Positions 37,703 through 51,097 of a stretch of DNA of 64,000 bases are shown one piece after another. Within the stretch, counting starts at the first letter, position 1. Every line of letters starts with the position of its first letter. Below the pieces are notes generated by a model. That model was not told the DNA's origin, made no database searches, and saw nothing but the letters and a program-made list of their open reading frames with translations. Made by a program: the position numbers and the translations under genes. The stretch comes from Protonemura montana. Lineage: Eukaryota; Arthropoda; Insecta; Plecoptera; Nemouridae. The stretch is from contig OX387604.1 in the NCBI GenBank assembly GCA_947568835.1, positions 17,141,076 through 17,205,075 of the forward strand. The letters run 5' to 3'.

Positions 37703-39513
37703 CTTGATGTCGAAACAGCTAACGTAGACAACAACAAATTGTCATTTGCCAAACCTTTACACAAACAAAGCGGCTGTACTACAGCCAAACTTTCTTGGGG
37801 CAAAAATTCCTTCTGTCTACTCACTTTTGATTTTCAAAGTGCCTAGCTGCACAATCCTCCTTACCTGTTATTCCAGGGTGCAAATCACTTCTGCTGATGG
37901 CAAACTCCTAGCATCAATGAGGTTTATCATCTAGTGTGAGTATTTTTAGCTTGCGAAATTTTTATTTTATTTTACTTTTGGCATTACTCCCACTGTGAAC
38001 TCATCAATGAGAATAGCAGCACCAACACAAGCTAAGCTATAAAAGTGGCTTGTAAACATTCCCTTGACATCTTGACACATTTGGCAGGTGTTGCTAATTC
38101 ACATTGGACATAAGAGAAATATATTATTATTATTCATCTCAAAAGTCCCGAGATAAATTATTCTAGTTGTATCGCATGCGACCATGTAGGAATAACGAAT
38201 TGATCTCTAAAATTGACTGAACAACTATAAATACTTCTATAAATTGTATCATAGCTAGCTTGACTGTCAATCAATCAAAATGACTGGTCATGTGAAAATT
38301 TAAATCAATACAATTTTAAGCAGGCACTATATTCAGAGAAATCAATTCTTACGAGCATAAACCCTTGTAACTTACCGTAATCGTCAAGCATTCTTAACCA
38401 AGCTGCTCATTGCCTTATATGGACCACCTTCATCACTTACCACCCAACACAAATTTAACCCATAGCCATGCAGAACAACAAAGCTTAATCAAAAAGACCT
38501 TACGATGCCTATAATTTTTGCCCCATTTTTCCCAATGTTTTCAGCTATCACATCCAGCCAAGGAACCCGGGTACTCAAATTAATCACAAGAGTAACCAAA
38601 ATAAGCTTACAAAATTTATTACCAGCTTTTTACATAAAACTTAAGTTAAATAAATCAGAAATAAAAGAGGAACTGCATAGCAGCCCTTAAAAAATTGAAG
38701 TACAATGATCAAAATGTTTACGCTTTGGTCATTGAGAGGATTTTTATTGTTTGGCAATTAAATAAAAAATGTTAAAAATATCACTGGGTCAAATTTTTGC
38801 ACCACACTCAAAAGACAACAAGGACTGATGAGAATCTTCTATCCAAATGATCAAATTATTTACCAAGCTCTAGAATAAAGATGTTAAACAATTGCCAAAA
38901 GGAAAATAAAATTACATAATTTTCTTGGCAATTTTACAAGTCTTTGGTTGTCTTTGGACACACGCAATAATACATTCATATCACAGATGTGACCAAAAAA
39001 AAAGGCAAATATAATTAGATGCTGATTAAACGTGCTTGAATCAGTGAAAGAATTACAGGAGCATTTGTGTAAATATACAGTGAATCTATGTAAATAAGGC
39101 AATAAATAAATAAAAGGGCAAAATATATGGCAACATATTAATGTAAGGCAAAATAAGGCATTAACTGTGACAAAGTTCATTATTATAACACAGACATATG
39201 TTGGGCCCAGAAAATTCAACTAATTTATACACAATATAAATGACCCTATTATATCAATACTGGATAATACTATTTTTCAAATCTTTAAAAATTGGACACA
39301 ACTTACAAGACACTCATACAAAAAAAGATGTATTCCAGAAAATATTACTAAAATCACAGATGCTACCTAATCCATTAGCCTCCGATTCCAGGACAGAAAT
39401 TGGACAGGACAGATTTCTCTCAAATGTACACACACACACACACATATATATATTTAATATATTTATTTATATATATATTTATTTATATTATATTATAATA
39501 TTTTATATATATT

Positions 39514-39544
<31 letters not shown>

Positions 39545-39864
39545 AATATTATATATACTATATATACCACAGAATCAAGAAAAGCTCTCTAAAATAACTA
39601 TAGGAGATGGCATGAGAACTTCTTTAAAAAATCTAAGTAAGTTAATGAAGGTGTATTTTAACCCATGGTTTATGGGACTGGACGGTGTGTCCAAAGTAAG
39701 GTCCTGGATTGAGTTTTATAATAGAGAAATCAGCTTTCTACATGAGTAAATTGACATAAATAACATATTAATTTTGTCAGATCATGTGGGGTTTTAAAGT
39801 AAACGTCCGCTAATACTAGTGTAAGGACTACCTGACATACTTTGCTTGCAATTGAGTAATGGAG
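37703..39864. other. Intergenic region between ASZ1 and BAP1
   Basis: About 2.2 kb, AT-rich, holding the presumed ASZ1 promoter and the BAP1 3' untranslated region. Apart from the microsatellite hairpin at 39428-39544 I see no feature. The plus-strand open frame over the microsatellite is an artefact of the repeat. Confidence 0.6.
39428..39544. repeat. (CA)n-(TA)n-(TG)n microsatellite palindrome
   Basis: A CA run (39428-39443) passes into TA-rich sequence and ends in a TG run (39534-39544), so the whole block can fold back on itself. Confidence 0.9.
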
Positions 39865-42800
39865 TTACTTCCGCTTCCTGTTCTTTGTTCGACCTCGACG
39901 CCTTCGGTTGGATGTGGACCTTAGATCTTGCTTTTTCCCAGCCAAACTGAACAAAGAAAAAAATCTTACTACTGAAGTCTAACAACATCTTAGTGTTACA
40001 TGCATCATAATACTACATCGATTCCAGTTATTGTCGAGGCCCCTTAATGAAATAAATCAACGACTATACACATTTTTATTTTGCTTATTTTCTTTTGCAG
40101 AGCAAACTCTTACAAAACTACCTTGAAGTTGATTGATGGTAAAGAGTATGCAAACATTTTTTTCTTTCTTTTAAACAGCTTACTTGGGAAAATCTTCAGT
40201 AAAGCTTCTTTTAAACATCAGTGTGATTTTTTTTCACACTAACATCTCAAAAAAGCAGCTTCAGTTACGTAAACGTGTTTACACCAACGTCATATCGAAA
40301 TATGGATTGAATCCTCAGAATAGGTAGTCCCAAGCAGTTGTTGCAAGAACTTGTGCATTACTATCTTTACTTCAAATTCTTACCACTAACACATCCTTTA
40401 TGTGCTTTACGTGCAGTATTAAGGTTATGAGTTACGAAAGAAGTGAATCATTCTACTGTTCATTACTTGGCAACAACTAATCAGATTTAATTCCTAACAG
40501 ATCACTGGTCACAGTTGCATCGTCACGTTTCGTGGATCATGCTCACCCCTTAATCCGGGCAATCGGCAGGCCTGGTTTCTTATGCAAAAGCAGGTGTTGT
40601 TCCACAAGGTCTGCAAGATGACCTTGTTGGGCCAGCATGGACAGAAAAGTGCAGATAAACTCGTCGTAGTTGTGTGTCCTGCGGCAATCATCGACCTGGA
40701 GTAGGAACACAGCCACAAGAATTATGATGTCCCCTAGCGCTGTTCTTAGGTACTCTGGATCAGCGTTTGTTACTTTATATTTCAATATGCATGTGTGCAA
40801 TTTACCTTGTACTTTTTCCTTTTCTCATTTTCATCTCTCAGATTAACTTCGCAAACTGTGATCTCACTCTCCAAGTTCTTCAGAAGAGCCAGCAAATCTT
40901 TCGGAGCAAATGTGTGAGGTTCAAATAGTTCAGGATATTTTGAAAATAACTTGCTATTTTCTTCCATTATGCTGACATGGTTGGATTCGGTCGCATCTCT
41001 TGGAACAGTGCTACTTTGTTCCTCACTTTCGCCACTCCAAACCGTTGCTCTCCCATTGCACACTGCATCCAAACAGGCCTTTTTGGAACTGGCCGAAGAG
41101 CCTTCGGTAAGCCGCTTTCCGACCCGGCTAGCTGAAAGGCCTGCATATGAAACAATAAGTAAAATTAATACACAACACACCTGAATTTATCCTCCAAAGT
41201 ACGGCTTTAATCGAATAATAAATTCCAAACCATCAGGTCATTTAAAACAAAATATTTACAAGAAATGACCAGCCTGGACATTAGAAAAAATTTCAACAAC
41301 TGATCTTTTATAAATAAATATATATACATAAGGAAAACCAACCTATCATGGATTCGGGCCTCTCCTCTCCGGGTCCAAAAACGCGAATTACAACAAACTT
41401 TTTGAAGTCTTTTGTACATGTCGGACTATTTTGGCCAGAATTCCAGCCCCAACCTTATAACAAAATATGGTTTTGAAGATCAGAAACGAAAGTAAACGTA
41501 CACAAATAGAGTTTGTAAAAGCACACAACGTTGAGAGATGAGACGAAGAGATTGAGAGATCAAAAATGGAAATGAGTTTATGATAGACATGAGGGGATAT
41601 ATTCTTCATGGTACATATGGGCACATATGATACATGTTAATACACCACAATTCAATAACTATTATATCAACCCTTGTGATCAGAACCCTAGCTGAACAAA
41701 AACAAACATTTGGTAGTCAAATTTACAGTTTAAAGCAAACTAAATCCGATTAACTACGAATTGTTTGTTCAAACTTAGGCATTCACTTACTCTGGGTTTT
41801 CCTTAGGGTTAAAGGAGAGACTAATTTTTAATTAATTACAGTCTCCCATATTATTTGCATGAAATAAAACCACGCAATCAAAATTCAATCTAAGCTGAGC
41901 AAGCACTAAATAGCAACCATATTGAATGCATTTATTGAGCATTTATTGTGCATGTTCAGGAATTTTTTTCAATCATATTATTGCTAAAATGTCGCTCGAG
42001 TCAAATCTCTCTATAATCTGTATATCTGTATATTCATAGTCTTTGAAAAATAAATGCCAATAATCTCCAGTAAAACTGTACAATAGAATAAATATGCTAT
42101 TTTAGAATAAAGTGTGTCTTCCTTTGAAAGAAACCACATCTTTGACAACAGAAAGTGTGGGTCTCATACATTAAGCCTGGGTTTGATCGCATGGTAAAAT
42201 CATGAATGAGATGGTATGAGTCTATTACACACCTAATAGTAAAAAACCTATATGTGGCTAGCGCAACTAATATTTAGTTAAACCTTGGGTTCAGCCGAAG
42301 ACATGCACAAGCCATTCATAGAAACGTTCAATTTCCAAATGAATACTATTGAGACCCATATAAGCGTGACATTAACATAACTGGTGAATTTGGGGATAAG
42401 TTCAGCTAGAGGAGAAAGTGCGCCTTGCATGAATGTGCCACAAAAATCAATTCAACATATGAAATGTGACTTCTCTTCACACCATCTTCAAAACTTCTGG
42501 TGAGGGGACTTATCCAATCTTTTGGAAATATTTATAATTACTAGATAGGGATGGTAATCAAAAATATAAAAAAGTATTTCATATCATCTAAATTTTGCTT
42601 AATTAATGCTGATTTTGGTGTTTATTTGTTTTCCGACAGCAGGAAAGTAACTTGGTCATACAAATAGGCAAGAGATGGCTCTATCAATCAAAGAGTTAGT
42701 CAAATCAACTTAATTGCTACTGTTAATATAAAAATGCATTTTGACAGCAACTATAAAGGGCAGGTCAGCAATCAACTGGTGTTAATAGAAAGCTACTTCA

Positions 42801-45443
42801 GCTGTCCGTAGTATAGTTGAGTTCAAACATTTCTTCAACTGACTTAACAGTTGAAATTTGTAAAAATAAGCACCAAAAGTCAGAGAAACCGTTATTGCTT
42901 TTGTTCGCTTCATTTGACTTACCGTGTGTGGGCGAGTTGAACGCAGATCCGACTTCCGAAGAAGTGTCAGTACTTGAACTGCTTGGAGCTGGTGATGTCT
43001 GAATCATCAGTGGGGTAGAGTAGTCTGGAGGGAATAGGCCTTCTTGCTTGCTACTTAAGCTGCAAGAAAATTTTCTTATAACAATGTTTAGAGGCAGAGA
43101 TGTATATCATCCTAGGCCTAGAGAATCAAATTTTGTTGTTTTTCTACTAGTACCCTTTCTTGATCAAAATTGTTATCAAGTGTGTTTTTGTTAGCATATT
43201 TTGAATGCCAAATTAAGGTTTGTTTTGAAAATACCTACTCTATAATAATCGTTAATCTTCTTTCTCAAATCTATATGCCAATGCGGACACTTCCAAATAA
43301 CGATACAAATGTCACAAGCCAGAGCCAAATACAATCCAAATCAAATGAACTTACCTTACTGTCTTAATTGTATCACTTGTTTTAAGAACAGCGGGTACTC
43401 TTGCATAATTGTGAGCTTCCAATATTGTATCTGAAGGCAAAGATATTCCAGCCTCGGCAAGAGTTGTTGCTTTGAATACTTTGTTTTCAGATTTTATAGC
43501 TGCATTTGATGGGGAAGGTGGCTCCATTTCATGTTGTTTTGGTCCATCAGTGCTGCTAACCAAAGAACTACACTTTTTATCCCCAAAAGATGCTTTAGAT
43601 CTTTTTACTTTGGGGCTGGGTACTGCTCGCACGAGCTGCTGAAGCGCTTCCAAAACAATTTGCCTGTAACAAAATTAGTGCACTTGTTGACTAGTCTACA
43701 AGAAAAAGTTTTGCCTCATATTAGATCTGTTAATCCTCAGCATATCAAGAATATCAATCAAGCAATCAGCATATCAATCCATTGGATCAACCATTGGATA
43801 GCGCAATTCAATGCATTCAATTTATGCATATACTCTTTATCATATTTAGGAATATGCTTACGTGTACTGGCTTTATTTACCAATTATTTAGTCTTCCAAG
43901 TGATATTAAAGAAAAAGGGGTTGACTAGAAAGTAAGCTACCCACCTATTGGTTTTCAACATCTGAAGTTTATGAGTCAGTGCTAATCGTTTGTCAGGTAC
44001 TACTGCCATCAGGTTAAATCGAATGTCATGGTACTGCTCCCCAGTAGCAATGCCGAGTCGCTCAGTAATGACACGTCTAAACTTTTCTGTCCAATCTTCT
44101 TTATCTCCCCAAGGCCCATGATCGATTGGAAATGGTTTCAACCCATCAAGCTCGAACAACCTGCCTCGGATTGGAACATAGCTCACGAAATGGAATGCTT
44201 CTCCAAGACAGCGGCCAGTAGTAACACCAGTCGATTTGTCAAGTCTCCGCTTTGCCTGAGGCATCGCATGGGAGTTGTGAGCCTTGGCAAGCTCAGGTGT
44301 GTTACCAATTGCCCATCCTTTATTTTCGGGACTCATTCCTGAAGTGTGCGCTTTGAGCCGGCTTAATGTTGAACCTAGGTGAAGGCTGGGACAGTTCAGT
44401 AAAACTGATAGAAGAGCATGTGTTGCACAACTGTTAGGAACCATCTGGAATATAGCAAAAAATCACAACATTATTTCCCAGTACCAGTGATGCTGAGGTA
44501 TTCAGTGTTACCTTGAAAAGAGAGCTAGAACTGCACGTTACAGAATTAAGAACAACCGGAAACAAACAAATTTTAGTTTTGATCCCAATCGTTGAAAAAA
44601 ATCTGGTTCCTGCTGATATTTAATTTTAACATCCAAGTCTTAAATTCCTGTATAATAAAGCAGTACCATATTTTTACACATACAGACCCCATATCTATTA
44701 CCTACTTAAATGCTCTTGATGATTTTGGTAGGCCTGCTGATCATTAATTATTGTTGCCAAATAATTAAGAATTGCATGAGATTGAATTTACTCTAACGGA
44801 AACAAGATTATCTGGGAAAGCTTAAACCGCACTATCTTCATTCCGCTAAAATAACTACTGATACGTTATTTTATGTTGAGGGGGTGGTAAGATCAATGGC
44901 AAGAGAGAATTCCCATGTTCATGCTGCTATCAGCTCATGCAGCTCAGCTCATGCTGCTATCCATTTAAACTGAAGAATGCCACATTTCATATTACACTCA
45001 AAACTCAGCAGGTGATAATTTTTAAAGACATTTTTTTTACCTGCTGGGCAAAAAAAATATTGTTAACAACATCTTCATCTTTAACAAAGCTTTCGCTTTT
45101 CAGAACGATGTTACGTCGCGAGCGGCGTTCTTCAATCCATCGAAAAAGGAATATAAATCCATTGACAGGGCCTTCAAAAGTCTTCTGTAAATCGTAAATC
45201 TCTTCGACTTGTACTCCTTGCACACCAAAGTTTTCAAGGAGAAGCGTAAACAGACCTAGATACATGCAAAAAGAGTTATAAACGACGAGGAAATACTAGA
45301 ATATGTATCATTTATAATCTGGGGGTATGGTTAACAACACTCGTCCCAAATTCCAATGCACAAAATTTAAATCATCTTGGCCAACCTGGATCGCTCTCCA
45401 ATTCCAACCACCCCTCTGTTAACCTGTTAATGTCAACAGGCAT
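39865..45443 (-). CDS. bap1: BAP1/Calypso, nuclear ubiquitin C-terminal hydrolase, eight exons
   Basis: Exons on the minus strand: 45443-45386, 45255-45041, 44444-43945, 43663-43355, 43059-42923, 41140-40806, 40695-40547 and 39946-39865. They join in frame to 594 residues plus TAA. BAP1 removes ubiquitin from histone H2A as part of the Polycomb PR-DUB complex with ASX proteins (family knowledge). The UCH domain starts at once ([20 protein letters not shown]) and has catalytic Cys97 in [11 protein letters not shown], His176 in AFHFVSYVP and Asp191 in RLFELDGLK, plus the oxyanion Gln before exon 3. Residues 340-344 read EAHNY, at the place of the HCF-1-binding HNY motif. [15 protein letters not shown] is a conserved linker block. 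The C-terminal ULD domain ([35 protein letters not shown]) precedes a basic tail, [13 protein letters not shown], of the kind that binds nucleosomes. At 594 residues it lies between fly Calypso and vertebrate BAP1. Confidence 0.96.
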
Positions 45444-48400
45444 CTTCTCTTTGTAACGTTCGATTCCACGAAAATTTATTTTTACTTATGAATATACCAT
45501 GTTATTGCACAGATCGAGCTTCATCGGCTCTAAAAAATTGACTGGTCATATTTAATGTAATAATCTTCATATCACATTTTTGTTTGGGTAGTGCATCCCA
45601 TACAAATCTCGTCCTCTGGCGATTTTTCACAATATGGCGGATTCAAGATGGCATCTGAAGCAGAGTCAACCCCGCCAATTTTAAAGACCTAAGCTCCTTC
45701 AAGTGAACTATAAACTATAAAGCTAAATTTTATTGATTGATGTGAAATTGTTCACTTTGACTTACATCCACTCTTATATGGTCACATGACCATAAGTTTA
45801 AAAATTGTGTCACGTATCTGCCTACTTATACTATTTGCATACAATTTATAGTCTGTTAATTAATTACAAAATACAGCTCTGTCCTTCTGTAAATTCACAG
45901 TTGGTTCTCTGTAAACACTCATTGACAGTATAGAATGCATGATTCAGTAAATAGTCTTCGATTTTGCTTTTTTACAAGACCCTACTTATGTCAAGTGTTT
46001 TTAGTTAACCCCGTGCATTGCAAGCGTTTGCAATTTAGATCAGATTTCACACTGTTAAAGATAGATTTTGGACCTGCCTGTTATTAAAAAATGGAATGGA
46101 ACAAATAAGTAATGACTTTCAACAAACGACTTTCAGCAATTTCTACGAACTATTATAAATTAGACTGTTAATTGTATCCGGAGCCACGTTGCAAGCATTG
46201 CCTCCAGTCAATTATTCGAAAGGCAATTCAAACAATGTGATCACACAGTGAAAAGTGAAGCTGCAGGTTGGAATAAAAAACGTAAAAACAAAAAGGAAAA
46301 GCCTGAGACAAGTAAAATACATTAAAATTATGACCATCATAACTCTATCTACTGTTACGTACTAGTTCTTAAGCTCATAGCAAATAAAAAAAATACAAAA
46401 ACAAATACAAACAGTTTTAATGTGAACATATCATATATGAAACATTAATTGATAACTTTGAGACACATAGATTGAAGCAAAAGGGAAAGAGGCTGGGAAC
46501 AATGCATTTGTTTCAGGCGCTGGACTTTTGAATTTTCCTGTTTCCTTCAGCTTGCCTTGCATTCCTGTTTTCTTTGGCTTGTCTAGCTTGTCTAGCAGTA
46601 TAAGGGAGTGAGTCTTTATGGTACGCACCAACACGTTCAAATGTTCCCCTAGGGAAACTCTGCTTTTAACAACTTTACATTGAATTCCTCAGCGGGTTTC
46701 AGCTGATGTTTTGTGGCAAACATTGTTCCCCCCATATTGTTATTTTTCGTTTCCCGCTCTTGGCTTTCGTCTAGTAGAACACTTTTCACCATTCACAATT
46801 GATTTTAGAACATTTAAGAACTGAATTTTCATGTCAAAGAACATGAGTTTCTGATCCTGATTTTTTCTTTGCTTCTTGCCTTCTTGAATCTTTTATAGAC
46901 ATGTATTGTCTTTAAGTTCAACTCGGCGTTCTCTGTCAGAAGATTTTACAGTGCAAGGATTCCTGATTTGTTCACTGTGCCCAAAGACCAATTTCTGTTT
47001 AAACTTTAATCTGTGTTAGTCTTGATGCAACTTTTACAACTTATGCAACTTTTATATAAATAATATTATATGCATCACAAGGGCTAGTGAAATGGTGCAA
47101 AATGATGTTACAATACTGAGGTTCTTATCTTACTTTTTTCAGAGCTTTTAATATTGGTAGGTATCTGCTACATTTCAAACCATAATTTTACATTTCATTA
47201 CGTTATGTAGAGGTCAAATCAATTCCTTCGCGACCCTATGGTTGGTGTGTCTCTATACGTTACCAAAACTTTGGAATTGTACTTCTTTTCATAGCAATGT
47301 ATGTGAAGAAAATAAGATATTTCGATAAATATTTTGATATTGCATTAATTAAAACTAGGCATTTTCACTAATCCAACAAACTCGAGTACTAAATAGGCAC
47401 TTGAGCTAGTCATCTAGCAGTTGCAAGCTAAGATTAAAAAACACAATATCTCTCATTCCAGTGATGGATTGGGACAGACATTATAAATCTTAATAGACTA
47501 ATAATGCAACTAAAAATAACTTCGAAAAAACATACTACTCTGGTGGTAAAATGATTTGTCGCATCAAGCTGGCAGGGTTCACAATCACCCATTGGAGATA
47601 ACCTGGAGATAATGGAAAGTACCAGCACATTCTTTATTGTAATTAAACGGGTTTATTTCATAATAGTTCACGCATAGTTCAATGTTCTTATATTTTGCAC
47701 TTATTGAACAAGTTGATCTATTGCTACTAAATCATAGTAAAAAGCTTAAAATTCTACTACAAATGCATGCATGGTTATTTACTATTCCTAGAAGTACCTA
47801 AACCCGTATCTATACCATACCTACATGTGCATAATAAGTCCACATTGAAAATGTTGTTCAATTCAGGTGAGATCACAGAATCTTTAGAATAAGTTTAGTA
47901 ATTTGTAGGCTGTAAGGTTGTGTAGTGGAATCGAAAAAATTAAATAATCAGGCAATAACAACTTGTTTATTGAAAAAAAAACGAAGCGAAAGAAAAAAAA
48001 GAAAAAAAAGAACACCAACCACCAACACAATATTCTAACAACCTGAAGGGGTTTTCAGACCAAGCTTGAATAAGCGTTACGTAGCTGTTGTACTAGCTGC
48101 AATTCTTGAGGCATTAAACTTTTAATAGCCTGCATGTATCTGTAAACTTTCTTATCATTGAGGACGGTTTGTTAAAATAATAATTTTTTTCTACATCAAA
48201 ATTATTTTTCGTTCCCATAAACCTTATGAACAAACGTTTGACACACGTTTGAATGAGTCCTTGTTAACAAACTAAGAGAAGAAAAAAGCAGGTCGTGGTA
48301 TTCAGAAGAAGAAGATTGATTTAATATTAGTTATTTAATAGTTAAAAAAGATAGCGGAGGTTCCAAATGACTGCTCTAGACGGCAGGACCGCAGCCCCAA

Positions 48401-48650
48401 CAGTGACTCGCTGGTGCGAGTACTCCATGCATTTGCAGGTGTCAGCAGTTATTGATATCTAACGGCTGTGCGCATGTAGAATGCCTAGTTACAGCATGGG
48501 TATGATTTGAAGTCAGAGTGAATATTAAGCTAGTTACGTAGACAGCAAGCCTGTTTTGAGGAAGTTATGCATCCCAACTTTTTTGAGGAGTGAAATGCCC
48601 TTAAAATGTTACCACTTTCCCAGAAAAACCAATGTAGTGCTGATGACGAT
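45444..48650. other. Region upstream of BAP1 without a supported gene
   Basis: AT-rich sequence with the presumed BAP1 promoter at its left end. A purine-rich patch lies at 47970-48010. Short minus-strand frames near 46431-46880 have no recognised domain. Confidence 0.5.
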
Positions 48651-49076
48651 TTGCGGTGTTTAACGACTCACTATTTGGTAAACGGGCCCTATGGCACTGG
48701 TCTAATGGCCTCGGTGAATGAGTGGATGAGGATCATGATGAACCTAAAATAAGCCTAGAAAGGGAGGAAGCAGGGAGGCAGGAAGGGTGGTGAAGGAGAA
48801 GGGTGTAGGCAAGTAGCCTACTCCTGTTGAAGAGCACCAAGGGAACCACCAGCTTTACGTTCTTTCCAAAGAACCGGAACAGTGGAATAGGAACAACAGG
48901 ATTTCTCCACAAAACCATGCTGCCGAGAGGTTGATAGGTAAGGTGAATGAAGTTGCTGCATTTAATTTCATCCCTCCAACTTCTCTCCCTAGTAAAATTG
49001 GTTGTGTGTATGATGGTCACCCATTCAATACCTCACAAGAACCAGTGTTTCCAACACGCTAAACCGTTCGATACCG
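48651..49076. repeat. Dispersed repeat, copy B
   Basis: Shares ordered blocks with 16019-16420: TGTTTAACGACTCACT, GGCACTGGTCTAATGGCC, TCGGTGAATGAGTGGATGA, GAAGAGCACCAAGGGAACCA, GAGAGGTTGATAGGTAAGG and a 3' end with TTTCCAACACGCTAAACCG. It is a little longer than copy A because of inserted AG-rich sequence. It lies just upstream of a reverse transcriptase remnant. Confidence 0.8.
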
Positions 49077-49139
49077 ACGAACTGATCGATATGAAATAGA
49101 ATTTTTCAGAATTCTCACACTTCAGATTCATAGTCAAAC

Positions 49140-50150
49140 ACTTCACCGTCAACCAAGAAATGTTCCATGTGACTGAAGCAATCCGGCATGGACCTCACGG
49201 CAAACAGCTGACAGGGGTTGTCTGCCCGAATATTGTCAGGGCGTTTGATCGGGTCTGGCATATAGGTCTAATTGAGAAACTCATTACCCAGAACATCAAT
49301 CTCAGTGTAGGTATAGATTTTAGTGTTAAGCTTACTTACAGCATCAGCTTTAGGTCAATTTCTGTACCATCAGGTTATGCTTTGGACTGTACACCTTTCT
49401 TGTTGCTATGCACCCCACCCCTATTTTACAGTTATATGATTAAGAAATTCGGCCAATGACCACAGCTCGGCCATGTGTTGTGGAGAGAAGGATTGGTTAG
49501 CCGAGATAGATCCTTGGTCCCTGAACCCTGTGTGGTTCGTGCTGCAGTCTCATACACCGAGGGATTGTGAATAAAATCTACCAACAAATACTTGAGGTGC
49601 ATTTTTATTTATGAGTCTATGAGTCTTGTTTATGAGTATCTATTCTACTCTCTCGGCTAGCTTTGTGCAAGATAGGCACTTCTTCGTCGCTCACAAGCCA
49701 GTTCATTGGGCGATCGCTGCAGAAGTGTCACAAAGAGACCTTCAGCCCGCTTCTATACAGCCCTACATCAACAACGTCCCAACCGAGCTAGAGTGCTCGC
49801 TGCTAGCTCTACACTGACAACACCTCCATTGCTAGCACTTTCCCGACAGGCCAGTCCCTAAAAGTCCAGCTGCAATTTTCCATGGACAAAGTCAACTGAC
49901 TCTTTGTGCAAGCCCACATTGAAGTGAATGCGGCAAAAACACCTATAACACTATTCACCCACCACTGTGTCTACACACCAGCCGGCGATCACAATGGGTG
50001 ATACGAGCATCACACAGACACTAATGTGCACGTATTTGGGTTTTACGCTAGACACCAAACTCACAATCAACGACCATATTAACAAGGCGCCCACACGTGC
50101 TCAGCAGAAGCTGGCTGCGCTACGCCAGCTCTGCCAGTAAGGCGATGCTT
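49140..50150 (+). mobile_element. Decayed Jockey-like non-LTR retrotransposon
   Basis: The plus strand encodes RT remnants in several frames. VVCPNIVRAFDRVWHIGLIE (about 49218-49275) matches the LDIxKAFDRVWHxGLI motif of Jockey-group reverse transcriptases. INNVPTELECSLLAL (about 49768-49815) stands where YINDIP would be. TYLGFTLDTKLTINDHI followed by AQQKLAALRQLC (about 50030-50138) matches the post-RT region. Stops and frameshifts separate them and the FADD box is not intact. It is a non-functional remnant. Confidence 0.8.
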
Positions 50151-51097
50151 GACGCCGCCAAGACCCAACGCAACACCATGATCAACTGACAAGCACAAAC
50201 CTACGGCAGCAATTGAGTGCATGCTGCTCTTGCAGCCACCTAGATTGACTGCAGTTGGTGCAGAGCAGTGCACTGTGCTGAGCTCTGCTCCTGCCAATGT
50301 TTAGCCGGATGGCTGACGTTCACCGACAAACAGGAGTCCTTCTCTCTCAACAAGAAGTTCCTTGATAAAATAGTTCGATAAAATAAAATAATTTTTTCAC
50401 CGTTATTTTTTTGAGTCAACATGAAAAGTCAATACGTATTCAGTTTGAAACTTCAATAGAGCAATAGGTCAAGGAGCTTGAAAATCGCACTGAGTTTCGA
50501 CTGTTCAAACTAGGCGCCTGCTTATGCGCTACCAGCGCCATCTAGCCTTTCGCACACAATTCCGTTCAATTATCTCTCCAAACTACGGCTGTTCAAACTC
50601 GGAGCCTGAATTACTGCTACTACGCTATTACCTCTACGCATTCGGACTTTTTCTTCAACAGTTGCAGAGAGTAACAGTTGTATGCTGACGGCTTTACATA
50701 ACGCGCCGTCCATCTACGATGCTACACTCATCTTCGTTGATATCCACCATTTTGCTTTCGCTCTAAGGCTATCTTCGTGGCAAGACTTTTTGTTTTCTGA
50801 GCTATTACAAGAATTACTTGCAGTTATAAAAATCATGAAAATAATATTTTGATTATTTTTTTCGTTTAATTTATGCAAACTATGATAATTTATCGAGAAT
50901 AACGCAAAGAAATTCTACACAAACTGTCAACGACTTCAACTCCAGTTGATCAATGCGCACGATCAGAATGTGATCACGAAACCATCCACCAATCATGATT
51001 CGGTGCTCTTTTCCCAGACCAAAAGCCTCTCCGCAGTTGTGTTCAGAAGTCGCACCTTCGTCAAACCTAATAATTTCAAGCAAAGCAGAGTGAAAAC

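Noticed and set aside
39240-39749. 169-codon plus-strand open frame
   Set aside because: Its middle is translated microsatellite (Tyr/Ile repeats from TA units) and it has no domain. It lies across the CA/TA/TG palindrome.
50880-51083. Minus-strand frame upstream of the small membrane gene
   Set aside because: It overlaps the expected 5' untranslated region of the plus-strand gene and has no domain or splice support.
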